Part shown: one piece after another, positions 21,705 through 35,138 of the stretch
Layout of the letters: each line of letters opens with the position of its first letter
Position numbering within the stretch: position 1 is the first letter of the stretch
Source of the DNA: Acridotheres tristis
Lineage: Eukaryota > Chordata > Aves > Passeriformes > Sturnidae
Reading direction: 5' to 3'
Length of the DNA stretch: 64,000 bases
Assembly (NCBI GenBank): GCA_037013685.1
Contig: CM072886.1
Location: 2,046,001-2,110,000 of the forward strand
Made by a program: the position numbers and the translations under genes
The notes under the pieces: model-generated
What the model was told of the DNA's origin: nothing
Database searches by the model: none
The model's input: only the letters and a program-made list of their open reading frames with translations

Positions 21705-23343
21705 ACTGTTCAATGAAGTTGTACTGAGTGAAGCCACATCACTGCTGCTTTCTTCATCTCTGCAGCAGCAGCAGCAGCTGGGGACCCTGAATGGAGCAGA
21801 ATTGTGATGGCAGGGTCCTGACCCTCCATGAAGGATAATTTCCCTCCTTGGACACCTGGGATGAGGTTCAGCTGTAGCAAATCAAACTCCCTCCCTGTGT
21901 TTTACCTTTTAAGGTACAAGACATTCCTGACATAACACATATCCTGATTTTTTTTCCTTGCCTTGCCAGTGATTTTCAGCTCAGGCAGACCTGGCAGCAT
22001 CTTTTTGTTGTACCTGAGAGTCCAAACAGACTTTTTTTTTTTTAGGTTTAAATCCAGGGAAATATTTAAGCCTGGGTGATCTTTGGAGAGGAGATTCTCT
22101 AAAGAGCTGCTGTGCATGGAGATAAATCTCAGTGCTTCTTTTTGATTAAGGCTTCATTGCTAACCCAGGCAGGCTGTGGTTTTAAACTTTCACTGAAGTT
22201 TCTCATTAAAGAATTAAAGCCCTAAATACCTCCTGGCACCAAAAATCCTGAAGCCAAGTAAGTGCAGGATTTATTGATACATTGCATGCTGGAGGTCACA
22301 TAAACTGTGAAGCATCACACTGTTCTGTAGGAAAATCAAAAAAATCGGTGGCTTTGGTTTGGTGTGAGGAGGAGGCAGAATTTAAATTGTCCTGAGCCAT
22401 TTCATAACTGTGTAAATTCTATTTGGAAGGGCCTGGCTGTGCTGGGCAGTCCTGGACTGGCCCAGAACTCCAGGTGCAGGCACACAGGGAGCAGGGATGA
22501 ACTCTGCTTGCTCCTGTGATGGCAAAAAACCTGAGTTGCTTCCTCCTCTCTTTGATCATTTTGTCCTTTTGGGCCTCTGTTTCCTATGTAAAAGGGACAT
22601 AATGATTTTTTAGTGGCTGAATTGTGTCCCTGGGAAGGCGGTGGAGTGGTGAGGCAGGATTGGTTTGGGGTATTTTGGCAGGGGTTGCTCTGTGCAGTAA
22701 ATCCCAAGTGACAGAGTGTGTGTCTCCATGATCCCAGAGCAGCTCCCGGGGATCCAGATGCTGTTTTTTCTCATGCCATTAGGTGGTGGTGGAGGAAGCA
22801 GGACAGACAAAGATCCCTAGAGCTTCAAACCGGGAAAATCAGAAAATTCCTTCAACTTCTCACAAGGGAAATATTTCTTTGCTGTCTCCTCAAGGAAATG
22901 AGAAACGGGTAGGGGAGGGTGATCCCATATGTGAGGGATTGCTGGGGAAGGGGGAGCAGCCCAGAAAACCCAATCCCTGCTCTTGGAGAGGACAGGGAGC
23001 ACACAAACCTCAGGCTTTGGGCACAGGAACCACAGGGAGGAGAGCAGGGGGTGAAGCTCCGCAGATTTTCTCCCTGGGGGAAATCTGGGAAGGAAGGTGG
23101 GAAGGGGTGGGAGGCAGCACTGGAGGGAGGTGAAGGAGGTGTGAGAGCCAGGCAAGGTCCTGGCAGCTTGATCTCGGGAACAAACCCTTCCTCTTAAGGG
23201 TTGAGGTGTGAAAACTCAGATTTGGAGAGGAACAGGAAGGGGAAAAATCAAGAAAACTCAGAATAAGCAACCGACCACACACACAAAAAAATCTCTGCTT
23301 TGCTCTCCACAGCTTTGATTGACTGCAAGGGGCTGGTTTAGAA

Positions 23344-23400
23344 AAATCATAAAATCATTATGGCTGGAAAAGTCCTCTAAGATCTTTGAGTCCACACCTG
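23344..23400 (-). mobile_element. short diverged CR1 3' end, reverse
   Basis: Only about 57 bp resembles CR1: aaatcataaaatcattatgg, ctggaaaagtcc and gatctttgagtcc. Confidence 0.6.
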
Positions 23401-24304
23401 AAATGATGTCTTGTCTTCAATGTCCTTGTGCTGTCACCTCAGCAGCAGAGGAGCCCTGGTGGGTACCAGGAACACCCCACAGGGAATTTGTCTTTCTGTG
23501 TAAAACGTTTGTGCCCTCCTGGGTGCCAGGAGTGAGGGACTAGAGCCTGAACACTCCCCTTTTTGCCCCTAAACTCAGCCGGAAGCAGCAGCCAGCATTT
23601 GTGTTGCTTTTCCCCTCTTTTATTGGTTTCACATCCATGCTGTGATGCAGTAGGGCTGGATTTCACTAAAATGGGAATTGTCTTGCTAAATGCAGAGCAG
23701 GCAGGGGCTGCACACACTTGCAAGGATTAGGAGCTCTAAATCCATCTGCTCTGGCAAAACCCCAACCCAAAACTCTGCTTTCTGAGCTACATTGGTGATG
23801 GGTGGGATGGAGGCAGTGCCACAACACTGCAGGAATTCTGCAAGGACAAACCCCCAAGGAAAGCCAGGGCCAGGACTGGAGAGAAGGGAATCACTGCAAC
23901 CAGAACGTCCCTTTAACAGCGAGAAACTGAATTAAAGCCTGAAAACTTCCAATGCTTTAATGCAAAAAGCTTCTAATCCTTCAGAGGAGGATTTCCTTTC
24001 AGATATTTCCTTTTGGATGCCCTTCTCCAGCTCCCAGTAGGGAATATCCAGTGCAATATCTCTTATATCCTGGGTGCCAGCATGCTGTTTTCCACTTCCT
24101 ATCCCTTCTGAGAGGTTTAATTTTTTTTAATCTTGCTGAGGCAATAACAGCCCTTCTCCTGTGAAGGACACAGTTTGGTTTCCAGCCTGCCCTGTGGTGT
24201 TTGGAGCTGCCCTGTCTCAGGGTGAAGTGCCCTCAGAGCTGGATGATGGCCCTTGAATGCTGAGAATGGGGAACCAGAGAACTGAAAGGAATAAAATCGG
24301 TCAG

Positions 24305-24417
24305 ATTCCTGGAAAGGACCTTCAAGATCAGCCAGTTCCAAGCCCCTGCCATGTGCAGGGACACTTCCACTCGAGCAGGCTGCTCAGCCCCATCCAGCCT
24401 GGCCCTGGACACTTTCC
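24305..24417 (-). mobile_element. CR1 LINE fragment, reverse
   Basis: From ttcctggaaaggaccttcaa through gccatgtgcagggacacttc to ggccctggacactttcc. The terminal tail repeat is lost. Confidence 0.85.
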
Positions 24418-25414
24418 TTGTTGCCTGAGGTGTTGAAAACAGCAGCACTCAGCCTGGAGCAGCTGCTGATTTTGGCCAGTGTGAACCCAGAAATGCCCCT
24501 ATTTCATTTAAACTGTTCTCTCTGAGAAATGTGTAATTGCAAGGACTCTTGTGTCAAACCTGCCTCTTGCCTTTCAGAGACGTGGATGTTTCTTCTTGGG
24601 CCAGCCTGGATCTTCCTCCCTTAGCATTATAAAACTTATAACATGGAAAGACTTATTAATGGAGAGACATTTGGTCACACCAGGCTCTCAGGAGACCTCG
24701 AATCCATCATCATTTCATTTCTGACATAATTTTCCTGAGTTTGCCCCAAGAAAGGACAGATGGATGCCTTTGAAAGACCAGCAGTCCCCAAGCACTGCTC
24801 TGTGTGTGTGTCTTTGTGTGTATTTGTATTTGAGAGTCTGGATTTAACATTTGCCTCAGCAGGGCTTTAGCAGGGCCTGGATTTGCTGACCTTGAGGTTC
24901 AGAGCAAGCTGTGACCATCACCCCATTTCCCTGATTCCTCCTAGAAGTCTGCATGGCACAGAGAGCAGAAATGGTGCCACCAGCAAAAGTCAGGGATAAA
25001 TTCTGTCCCTGTGCTGCTCTGGTGGCCAGAGAAAGCCCAGGAATCACTGGGTTAATCAAGATTTGCTCACATCTGGACAACTGGGACCAGTTTGTGGTGC
25101 TTTTCCCCAGAGGAAGGACACGAGGGAATAGCTCAGTCAGGTGTGGCATCCCTGCAGTGAGTAAATTCACCACCTCATTCCTTTTACTTTTTCCTTCCCT
25201 GTTTTGTAGGGAATCTCCTCAGCGTGAAACACAATTGACCTGGTTTCTTATGAAAAGTATAAAATAGGAATTCAGGCTGCCCAAAGCCATTAAACCCCCA
25301 ATTTTGTGCTCTTACAGCAGAAGTGACACTGCTCTGGCCCATTGTACATCCTGCTGCAGGGACAAAGCTGCTGCACCTAAGTGTGAGCTGTTTAAAGACA
25401 ATGAAATGTTCTTT

Positions 25415-25500
25415 GTAGAATGCTTTGGGACTTTAAGATCACCTCGTTCCAACCCCTTGCCATGGGCAGGGATGTTACCACCAAGATCAGGTTGTTCAAG
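25415..25500 (-). mobile_element. CR1 LINE fragment, reverse, diverged
   Basis: Reads tagaatgctttgggactt, then gttccaaccccttgccatgg and gcagggatgttaccacc. Ends within 90 bp. Confidence 0.75.
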
Positions 25501-26704
25501 ACTTGTAAAGCATTTTCTCACATCTGTGAATCATCCTTGCGGTTTTCTTCTGAATCTTCTCCTGTTTTCTTTCATTTTTCTCTAGAAGTATTTTAAAAAT
25601 ATCTGCATCACTGACCTCTGTCTGCAAATGGTGTCCTTCAGGCCATGTAAATGACTCCTTAGAGAGATCTTTGTTCCCTTTGCACGTTTGTTGTGTTTTT
25701 TCCTCCTTCAAGCAAAATAAAAAAGCAGATTGCCAGGATGTGCCTCCCCCTGGTTACTTGGGAGAGCTGCTCTTGGCTTTTCTGGGGGCTGAACTGAGCT
25801 CCATCCCTGTGATAATGAATGGCAGCATTTTCACCTCCTTGGGAGGAAACTCAGAAACTGCCCTTGGCAAAACCAGCCTAAAAGGAGGAACCTGGTGATT
25901 TCACAGGCCTGAAGTCCCCAGAAAATGCCCAGTTATTTGTACTCTAAATGAACAACTGTCAGTTTTCCTTGTGCTGTTACCGTGCTCTGCAAAAGCCACC
26001 TGTCAGATCAAACAGTTTATAAACAGTGACTGTGAAAGAAGGGAATCAAATTCCAGCCTGAACAGAGCTGTGTGTGCCTTGCTGGTTATTGAGTGTGGGA
26101 TCTCTCCCTGCCTGCCCTCGGCAAAGCCAAAATTGTCACTTCTGCACAGCTTGAGAGGGGAAAGGGGAGGAGGAGCTGTCTAAAACTTTGTGTTGATTGA
26201 CCACAGCTTATAGATCATGTCCAGGCTGTCATGGCTTGGAGGCATTCATTGATGGCAGGGGAAAAGCACTTGTCCCCAGCACTTGTGGCTCTGGAAATGA
26301 GTTAATCTGTCAGACTTTGCTGCAGACTGTGTGGACTGCTCTGCACTGAAGAGGAGGAGGATTTACTTAGCCTTGGAGCCCTGGAGAGAAGCCTGGATTT
26401 CAGCTTGTCTGGTTGGGAATGCAGAGCCCAGCAAATGGCTGAGGGACAGCTCATTAATGACATTAAATGGCTGTGGCCAAAAGGGAAATCTTCATTTCTT
26501 GGCTTTCTGGGAAGCCCTGTGACCCACATCACAGGAGGAGCAGCACAAAGGTTTGTGCCAGGTTCCTTCCCTGGGATGAAGGGATGCAGGGGCACAGAGC
26601 CAGTGTCAGCAATAACATTTGTTGTGTCCTCAGGGATCTGATCTGTCTCTGCCCCATGTTTTTGGGTGGTTCCTTTATACCCCTGCTGGGCAAGGAGCTC
26701 TGAC

Positions 26705-26785
26705 AAGAATCACAGAATATCCCGAATTGGAAGAACCATCGAGTCCAACTCCAGTCCCTGCACAGACCCAGCCCCAAGGAAGCTC
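26705..26785 (-). mobile_element. CR1 LINE fragment, reverse, different subfamily
   Basis: Begins aagaatcacagaatatcccg and has catcgagtccaactccagtc and ctgcacagacccagcccc, the CR1 3' type with a gagtccaactcc block rather than the gccatgggcaggg block. Confidence 0.8.
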
Positions 26786-26881
26786 CTTCCTCCTTCTACT
26801 CCCATACTCAACCTTCACTTGAGCATTTTAAAAAATTGTCTTAGACCCATTTGGAAGAGATGATACTTCCACTATCTTTGC

Positions 26882-26902
26882 TTTTTTTTTTTTTTTTTTT
26901 TT
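26882..26902. repeat. poly(T) run of 21
   Basis: A pure T run on the + strand. No upstream poly(A) signal or retrocopy is seen on the opposite strand, so simple slippage is the likely origin. Confidence 0.9.
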
Positions 26903-27311
26903 CATATTTTGATTCCACAAACTGAGCTAATGTAACCACTCCCCTTGGTACCCCTTGAGCTCCTTTCCTTACCCTTCTCACCCCTGATTTGTTACAGTGA
27001 TACAGGAAAAAGGACAAAAGATGAAGTCAGAAAACCACTGAAACTCCTGATTTTTACATCACCCAAGTGTTTAATATTTCCTGGTAATATTTGATTTACA
27101 GAGCAACTTTTATGCTGATGTGCATCCCAAATTCCATAAGTAAGTGCAAAGCTGTGCTAACGAGGTCTCAGCTCTGCCAAGGATGCAGCCCCAGGCTCTG
27201 TAATTTGATTTCTCATCAAAATCTCTTTGGCTTTTCTCTCACCTTCATCCTGCAACCAAGTGCTTACAAGGCTGCCTTCAGCAAAGGTGCATTCAAAGCA
27301 AGGCTGGGTCA

Positions 27312-27400
27312 GTCACAGAATGGTTTGGGTTGGATGAGACCCTAAAACTCACCCAGTCCCAAGCCCCTTCCATGGGCAGGGACACCTTCCACTAGAAAAG
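27312..27400 (-). mobile_element. CR1 LINE fragment, reverse, last 90 bp
   Basis: Starts gtcacagaatggtttgggtt and ends gacaccttccactag. Confidence 0.9.
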
Positions 27401-27718
27401 ATTCCTCAGAGCTCCTTGCTTGCCTGAGTTAGAGGAAAAAGGCTGAGTTGAACTGAAGGACTGAGGAAAGACGTTGCAGTGAGAAAGAAATGCCTCAATC
27501 AACCCTTGGGATGAAATTGTGCCTCTCAGAGTTGGTGGAAGCAGAAGGGACTGGAAAACCAGGGCTGGCCTCTATGAACAGGGAGGAAATGAGAAAAAGG
27601 GAGGCTGAGAAGGTGGAGGCTGTGGATGGAGGTCCCTGAGGGCGATTTTGTGAGGGACAGGCAGAGGCATTAACTTCTTCTATTTATAGATGTAAATTTA
27701 TCAGCCCCAGATCCAGAG

Positions 27719-27902
27719 ATCAGGAACAGGCTGTCCAGGGAAGCTGTGGCTGTCCCTGGATCCCTGGAAATGTCCAAGGTCAGGCTGAGCAGATGTTTGG
27801 AGCATCTGGGATAGTGGAAGATATCCCTGCCCATGGCAGGGATGGAACTGGATTTTCTTTAAGGTTCCATTCTAACCCAAACCACTCTGGGATTTTGTGA
27901 TG
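27719..27902 (+). mobile_element. CR1 LINE fragment, 3' end
   Basis: From gatcaggaacaggctgtcca through tggatccctggaaatgtcca to accactctgggattttgtga. Confidence 0.92.
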
Positions 27903-30310
27903 TGGGAAGTGGGCATTTCCCTCTCTGGGTCATTTTAGGGATCAATTCCCGTGGTCCATCACAGACCCCAGTGATGAGACCACCTGCAAATTGCCATAAA
28001 GTAAAGGGCAGAGGAATGAGAGAGGCTGAGCTGCAGCAATGAGAGTTTCTCATTTAAAATAATGGTGGATTAGAAATCAAAATGTTATTGCTGCCATAAA
28101 GCTGATACATCTCCCTTGCAGTTTCCTCCCTCTTTTAAAGGCTGACATTCACAGGAGCTGTAGTGGTAATAGCAGCAGCTTCCCACTTATTAGGAGCTCT
28201 CAGAAGGATTTCTGTGAGCCAAGCAACCGTGATTTTTATTAGCACTGATGGTGTGTGTCGGTGGTTGGCCTCTCTTTATGCCAGCATTAACAAGAGTTGG
28301 GAGACAATTGTGTTGTCAAGCCCAAGCCAAGCAGAAATAATGGCACTTGAATTCTTTCTCTACACCCACAAAGTGACAGCATTTGTGGTCTTTAGCATCT
28401 ATTTCATGTTTATGTGTCACAGCCAAAGCCTGGCCTTGCAATATCCCGAGTTCTCCAGTATGGGTTTAATTTTCTCCTCTGTAAAGTTGTTTCTGGGGTT
28501 AAGAGCTCATTGTTTGCAGCCTCTTTCCCAACCAGATGTAAAATCTGGTGTCCAAGCCACATCTGGACTGCAGAGATTCCACACTATCCTGTTCTTCCAG
28601 GGAAGTCCCACTGTGTTAGAGGGACTCAGCAGCTGCAATTCAAAGCAGGGATGTTCATGTTTGCTGTCTGTGCTGTGACTGCAAAGAGGGATTTATTCCA
28701 GCTCTCAGGACTCAGCACATTTCAGGAGATCTTTATTCACTCCCATGTCCTGCCTCTGCCTCCCTAAGTGACCCTGGGGGAATCATACACTCCATCTGTG
28801 CCTCACTTCCCAGTCTGTAAAACAACATGTTCCTCTCAGTTTTTCCGTCTTATATTTGGATTTGGAGACTTTTGCAGCAGGAATTGTCTGGTTCTTTGTG
28901 CAGTTTGTACCTGCATCAGTGAGGCCTTGATCTGCAGGCAAGTGCCAATGCCTGGGGGATCACAGCAGCCCTGGCTTTCAGGAGGAGCTGGTGGCTTTGA
29001 GACCATTTCCTGACAAAAAGACACACAGCAGCATGGCAGCATCCAAAATTTTAAATTTAGAATGAGGAAGGAGAGGTTTCTGGGATCCAACACCTGGTAA
29101 TACTGGTGACTTCCAGGAAAACATCCTTCAGGATGAAATTGCAGTGGGTACAGTCAACTTCTTGCCATAATCAATGACCTCAAGAAGCACAGAATTTTTA
29201 GCTCCTTTAATTTGTCTTGTCTCCTTATTTACCTTGAAAAGCTCCCAAAGCTCTCCTTAATTATTCACCTCTTGCTGTCATTCTCTGCAGAATGAACACA
29301 GTAGAGCCCTCACTTCAGTTCTGAGTATGTTTGAAATCCATCATGACCAAGCTCTTAAACCTCTTTTTCTTGTCCAGGTGCCTGGCTGTGTGTCTGCCCA
29401 GACAGCTGGTACCTCCCAATGCATTTATCTGGGGAGTTAAAGGACCTCAGCACGATTGATTGTTCATGCCCAGGAAATCAGAGCTCCCATCCATCCTGCT
29501 GAAGGAGGAGAATTTGTCACAGAGGGAGAAGCTTTGCTGCCTGCTGTCAGGTCACTCCTGCCTTGGGGGCTTTCCTGGAGGCAGTGGCAGCACAATTTCT
29601 TCACCAGATGTGAAAGCTGAGCATTGGGGTGTCCTCATGGGTGGCTCTGGGGTGACAGGGAGGTGCATCCATCCCAACCTTGATGGGGAGGGAAGCTCTG
29701 CATGCTGTGCTCCTCTCAGGGTGTGCCCTTCACATGGGGCTCTGTGGCCAGGGCTGGGGATGTCCTGGCTGTGCCATGGCTGGTTACATTGTCCTGGCCT
29801 GTGAAGACATTCCCTGAGCACCACCTGGAGCTCTGGAGGGGAATCTCCCCCTCCACCCAGGAACACTGGGACATGAGAACTTTAAACCTGATTCTCACAA
29901 CGTTTTGCACCCATCTAAGTTAGCAGGTAGTGTTTTCCTGTCCATGGTCATTTATAGCACCTGAAGCAAAGGCTGACTGGGGGCACAAAGAGACCTTGTC
30001 TCTCCCCTGGCAGTGTTTCCAGACCATTCCCCACCTGTGGGTTCGTGTTTAGCATCAGCTCCTCCGTGCACCAAGGATTCTTCAGCTGCCTCAGTGCTGG
30101 GCTAAGGCAGCTCCCAGGAGCACCCAGCTCCCAGGAGAGCAGCTGATGGCCAGGGCACATCACAGCAGTGAAGTCTGTTCTGTTTTCTCTGCAGAAATCA
30201 GTCTCAAAACTGTCCCAACCCCAACCTGGGTGTTTCTGTAGCCAGGGCTGTCCAGTGGCATCCTGTGTCTAGAAGGATTTTTGAGACTTTCTCAATTAAT
30301 GGGTCAAATT

Positions 30311-30586
30311 ACAGAATCCCAGAGTGGTTTGGGTAGGAAAGGACCTTAAAGTTCATCTCATTCCCCCCCCTGCCATGGGCAGGGACACCTCCCACTGTCC
30401 CAGGCTGCTCCAAGCCCTGTCCAGCCTGGCCTTGGGCACTTCCAGGGATCCAGGAGCAGCCACAGCTTCTCTGGAAAGAACCCTCACAGGGAAGAATTTC
30501 TTCTTCACATCTACTCTAAATCAGTCCTCTGTCAGTTTAGAGCCATTCCTCCTCATCCTATCACCACAAACCCTTGTAAAATGTCA
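30311..30586 (-). mobile_element. CR1 LINE fragment, reverse, about 275 bp
   Basis: Opens acagaatcccagagtggttt, passes gccatgggcagggacacctc, ggagcagccacagcttctct and ccctcacagggaagaatttc, and ends near tatcaccacaaacccttgta. One of the longer reverse copies. Confidence 0.94.
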
Positions 30587-31511
30587 CACCTCAGTCAACA
30601 GCCTGAGATGGAGGAGTGACATTTAGATTTGCACTTCTGGATTTAGAATGATTCATCTCCATCATGCTGCCATCATTAGAGCTCATAAGAATGAGCTACT
30701 TTACATGCTCACAGCTACATTCCTGTGCCTGAACAGGCAGGAGAAAGGGGATTAATTAAGGGTATTTAATTACTTTCAATGCCCATTGCACAATATTTGT
30801 GCTGGACCCATGGACAAGTTGCCATCACTCAGCTGGGTGACAGTGACTTGTCACAGGGGAGCTCTCAGCAGGAGGAGATTGTGGAGCAAGGGGAGAGAGG
30901 AAGAACAACTCACACTGGCCCAAGCCAAGAACACATCCATTAACCAGGGACTGATGGCTCCTTCCATAACTTGTCACCCATTAAAATATTGCAGCTATAT
31001 TGATGCTGATGTACTGCCAACTGCACTAAAAATAGGCCAAGTGTGCAGCTTTTAGTCCCCCAGGGGAAAAAAAAAAAGAGTTTTCATGCATTTAAAACAC
31101 TTCACCATGACTCACATTCCTTGCTTGGCTCTTCTGTGCCCTCAGATGGAACATTTTGCCAGAGGTGTCTGGTGCACCCTGAAAGCAGCCTCTGCAAAAT
31201 CAAATTAAAAAGCACTGCTCATCAAAGCCTTGTGATGTGAGATCCCTTTGCCAAGGAGTCCCACAGGAGGGCAGGGCAGGTTGTGAAGGTGTTGTCAGGG
31301 ATGCTCAGGAGCTTGGGGACAGCAGTGGGGCTGCTCCTGTGGCCCTGTGAGGGTGCCAGGGGCTGGCAGGAGGTGGCTGCAGGGGTTGGCATGGAGAGGA
31401 CATCCTGTGGAGTTGGCAGCTGGAGTTGATGTGGTGCCTGCTGGGGAGGGTCAGACTGGGGAAAGATGATTTTTTATCCTCCTTTGGACCCATTTATTGG
31501 GGGTTTATTTA

Positions 31512-32040
31512 TTGACAAAGAAGGAACTTGTTCAGACTCAGATGTTTATTAATTCTTATCTATATTACAGTCTCACAAACTGTGAGTTCTACAGCACTTC
31601 AAGCTAAAAACTAAAAATGGAGATGTATCTCTCTCTCTACAAGGCCTTTTAAGGGCAAATTGTCCAATAAACAAGTGATACCTAAATTATTTTTACTTTT
31701 AACCCAATAACCAACCACCCATGGCAATGTGGACTTTTCTATCCAATTACAAAATATCACCTGGACCCATGAAGAAGAAGGTGAAGAAGAAAGACAAAAC
31801 CTCCCTAAAACTTTCATCTTGCTTTATATTTATCACTACATTCTAAAACCATAAAAATCTAAGTTTTTTCACCAAGTGGTGTTACATATTTCTATTTAAA
31901 CTACACACTTATAATCCTTGTTTTATCATTCAATTTTGGAAGCCTTCTCCAACGGCCTCAGGTCAAAAGCTGTGTTTTCTTGGGGGTCAGTGCCTGTCAG
32001 CACAGAAAGTTCAAAATTCCCAGTTTCCAGGGTTTCAGCA
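31512..32040 (-). mobile_element. solo LTR, reverse, truncated at its 3' side
   Basis: Reverse copy of the LTR family, closest in appearance to the AT-rich copy at 19768. The LTR start lies at 32040 (ggtttcagca in + orientation). Toward lower coordinates the family match ends near 31512, short of the usual 3' terminus. No clear target duplication is seen; the flank after 32040 reads gtagag. Confidence 0.8.
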
Positions 32041-32150
32041 GTAGAGGGATTTTTGAAATGCTCTTTTTTTTGGAGAAGAGTGGTTTCATCAGTCTTGCAA
32101 ACACACAGGAAAAGACCTGCCTGGTGAGGGAAGGCTTGATTTTGAAGCCA

Positions 32151-32235
32151 AATCACAGAACCAGGGAAGAATTCGAGTTGGAAAGGATCTCTAAAGGTCA
32201 TCTACAACACCCTTGCAATGAGCAGGCACATCTTC
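32151..32235 (-). mobile_element. CR1 LINE fragment, reverse, diverged
   Basis: Starts aatcacagaaccagggaag and continues gttggaaaggatctctaaag and cttgcaatgagcaggcacat. Lies 110 bp beyond the LTR. Confidence 0.72.
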
Positions 32236-34564
32236 AAATGAAAAATGTTTCATTAAGGCAAAAACAAACACAAAAAGCCACTCAGAACATCAGGGAGGTG
32301 CTCATCCTCCTTGGCTCAGGCAGCCCAAGCATTCTCTGTAACAGAGCCATCATTTCCTCTGCCCATCCTCTTTTACCTACTGAAACAAGAGGGGAAGAAC
32401 AGTTTTGGTCTAATAGCAGATGTTAAAAAGATAACAGACAATTTCAAATGAGTCACCCAGGCTCTTTCTACACCAGAGCAGAAACTTCCAGAGGCCAGTT
32501 CATTTTCTGATGACATTTTTTAGGCAGTTATGTGGCATTCAACCATGTATCAGTAGGTTTATGACCTTCAGATAGAATTTGAAGCAACAAACTGAATATT
32601 TTGCAGATCACTGACCAGTTCCTCTACATCCTTATTTTTAATTTTTTCTTTTCAGAGCAGCAAACACTGTTTGCTCCTCTGTTCCTGAGGTGCTGGTGCA
32701 GATCCCTCATTCCTTGGTGACATTTGCCACCTGTGCCCTGCTAAATGGTGTCCTGAGCTCATTCATTCCCCTGGCTCTGCCTCACCAAGCTCTTTGCCTT
32801 CTTCATTAACATAATGACTTCCCTGCATTAGCTTACACCTGTAATAAAATCTCTGCTCCTCCTGTTGGAAGTCACAGAGGTTGAAAGCTTGGTAATAAAA
32901 GCCATCAGTGCCTTAACAAATTAATTTCCCCTCGACTGTTTGGCTGGTTTGGCAGAGCTCCCTTTCCCTGTGCTGAGTTTTTCCCAGTGTGGAGGAACTA
33001 AAAAACTCCTTTATTAGTGAGCTCACCTTGATTGTGATGGCCAAGATGTAAGAGGAAATTCCCTGCGTTGCATGGAATAATATCCATTCTTAAAATGCCA
33101 GGACAGCATTCAGTCCTGGAAATGATGCTAGGAAGAACCAGAAATTTGTTTTTAAGAAGACTTTTTGTACAGTTCTGCATCCCGTGAGTTCTGTGCTTTG
33201 CCTGGGATTGAATTCTTGTCAAGAAACAGCTTCCATTCAAATTTATTTTTGCCCTACTCTGCCTCTTTCTGCCTCCCGTGGGAATTATTTCACAATTTTG
33301 AAAGTAAATCTTGCAGTAAGACCTCCCAAACAGTCTGTGCAGAGGGGGATTGATTGCTGTCTTTAAAAGGACATCACTGACAGGGAGGGCTTGGATGCAA
33401 AATGGGCCCTTTAATCTAAACAAGAACACAACAAAGCCAGGAGAAAAATATGAAACGTGAGAGCAGTTCACTTATTAGAGCAAACTCTACGGAGAATTAT
33501 GGTTTTCTCTGTCTCTTGACGTTTGTGATCAGCTCTAAACATGTGTTTGGTGCCTTTTCACACAATTTGGGGTATTTTAAATACATGTATGGGACAGGCA
33601 GGGTGCACAAGATGCTCAGTGCCTGCTGCAGTGGCAGCTGAGCACACACTGGAGCCCCATGGCTCTCAAATAACATTAAAACCTGATTTTAGGTGAATAA
33701 ATTCTATCCCTGGGCTCTGATAATGGATTTAGGGAAGAAGCTGGTACTTTCAGGGAGCAATATGCTTGACCTATTTATGTGTCCTGTTACAGATAAGCTG
33801 AATTGTCCCCTTGGTGGGCTGAGGAGCTCAGGGAGAGGCATCCAAACCTCAGGGAGACCCTGAGGGAAGAGCTGGAATTAAGCCCTGACTCTCAAGCCCA
33901 TCTCCATTGCCTGTCTCTCAAGAGCAGCCGAAACAGAACCACATTTTGGCTTTATCCTGGCTGGGAAGTCGTGGTGACCTCTGTGCCTCAGCTGTGACTC
34001 GGCCATTTGTCACCTCCTGTGCCAGGCAGGCAGATTGCCCTGACTCTGCAATCAGGGTAATTAGGAAAAGCAGTGTTTTGAGCTACTGCAACCCCCGGAA
34101 TAAAACATTTCATTTGCATCAAAGTGCTCTGATCAAAGTTGGAGAATTAAGATAACAAAAGAGCAATTAGGGAAATTTTCCAAATGAACAACTTGTGTGG
34201 GTGGAAATAGGTTCTTTCAAAAATGTCATCAAAACATCTGAGCTCTTTAAGAATGCTCCTTTCCCTTTTGTTTGGAAATTGCTCATTTAGGAGAACAACA
34301 CAGGAACACGGGTGTGACATAGGCTGCTGTCACCTGCTCTTCTCCACATTTCTTCTCCTTTGGGAGTGTCCCAAATCCCAGGGTGGTGGGGACAGCTCTG
34401 TGTCCCAGCTGTGTGTCCCTGGCCAAGGTCTGAGTGCTGAAATGGCCACAGAAATGCCCAGAGCACAAATGCAAACCAGCTATTGTACAGCAAAGATTAT
34501 TTATTAGCAAAGATTATTTATTCCTCCTTTCTGAGGACCAGGGGATGTTGGAGGCTGGGAGTTT
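32236..34564. other. intergenic DNA; nothing recognised
   Basis: No repeat family and no exon recognised over 2.3 kb. A 157-codon minus frame at 32998-33471 has no similarity I know and no splice context. Confidence 0.55.
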
Positions 34565-35138
34565 CTATGGATGAGGAGCTGGATGAGCCCCAGCCGTGTG
34601 GATTTGCAGCCCTGGGAGACAACTGTGCCCTGGGCTGCCTCAAAAACACCTGGGCAGAGGTGGAGGGAGGGGATTCTGCCCCTCTGCTCTGCTGTGTCCA
34701 GCTCTGTGTCAGATGGACCTGGAGCCAATCCAGAGGAGGCCATGGAGATGCTCCAAGGGCTGGAGACCCTCTGGAACCAGGCTGGGAGAGCTGGGGGTGC
34801 TCACCTGGAGAAGGGGAGGCTCCAGGGAGAGCTCACGGCCCCTGCCAGGAGAGCTGGAGAGGGACTGGGGACAAGGCACGGAGGGACAGGACACAGGGAA
34901 TGGCTTCAAGCTGAAAAAGGGCAGGATTAGGTGGGATATTGGGAAGGAATTCCTGGCTGGGAGGGTGGTGAGGACCTGGCACAGGTTCCCAGAGAAGCTG
35001 TGGCTGCCCCTGGATCCCTGGAAATGTCCAAGGCTGGGGTTTGGAGCCACTTGGGATAGTGGAAGGTGTCCCTGCCATAGCAGGGGTGGCACTGGATGAT
35101 CTTTGCAGACTTTTCCAACCCAAACCATCCTGTGATTA
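34565..35138 (+). mobile_element. CR1 LINE fragment, longest copy in the window (about 570 bp)
   Basis: Starts in the block around gatgagccccagccgtgtgg and ctgggctgcctcaaaa, continues through gattctgcccctctgctctg, ccatggagatgctccaaggg, ggcttcaagctgaaaaagg and ggatattgggaaggaattcc, and ends accatcctgtgatta. This part of CR1 lies in the 3' end of the reverse-transcriptase ORF and the 3' UTR. Frames are broken, so nothing is coding. Overlapping long open frames on both strands here (up to 194 codons) are by-products of the GC-rich CR1 sequence. Confidence 0.93.

Larger units (their letters stand above)
21031..31511. other. intergenic DNA with scattered CR1 fragments; no gene seen
   Basis: The stretch 22400-23300 is relatively GC-rich and open in several frames, but no frame has recognisable similarity. 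A 171-codon frame at 28163-28678 and a 134-codon minus frame at 26302-26706 are likewise unrecognised. No RNA gene was found. Confidence 0.55.

Noticed and set aside
28163..28678. 171-codon plus frame with hydrophobic stretches
   Set aside because: No similarity to a known protein, no splice signals in register, and an ordinary base composition for non-coding DNA. Left unannotated rather than guessed.
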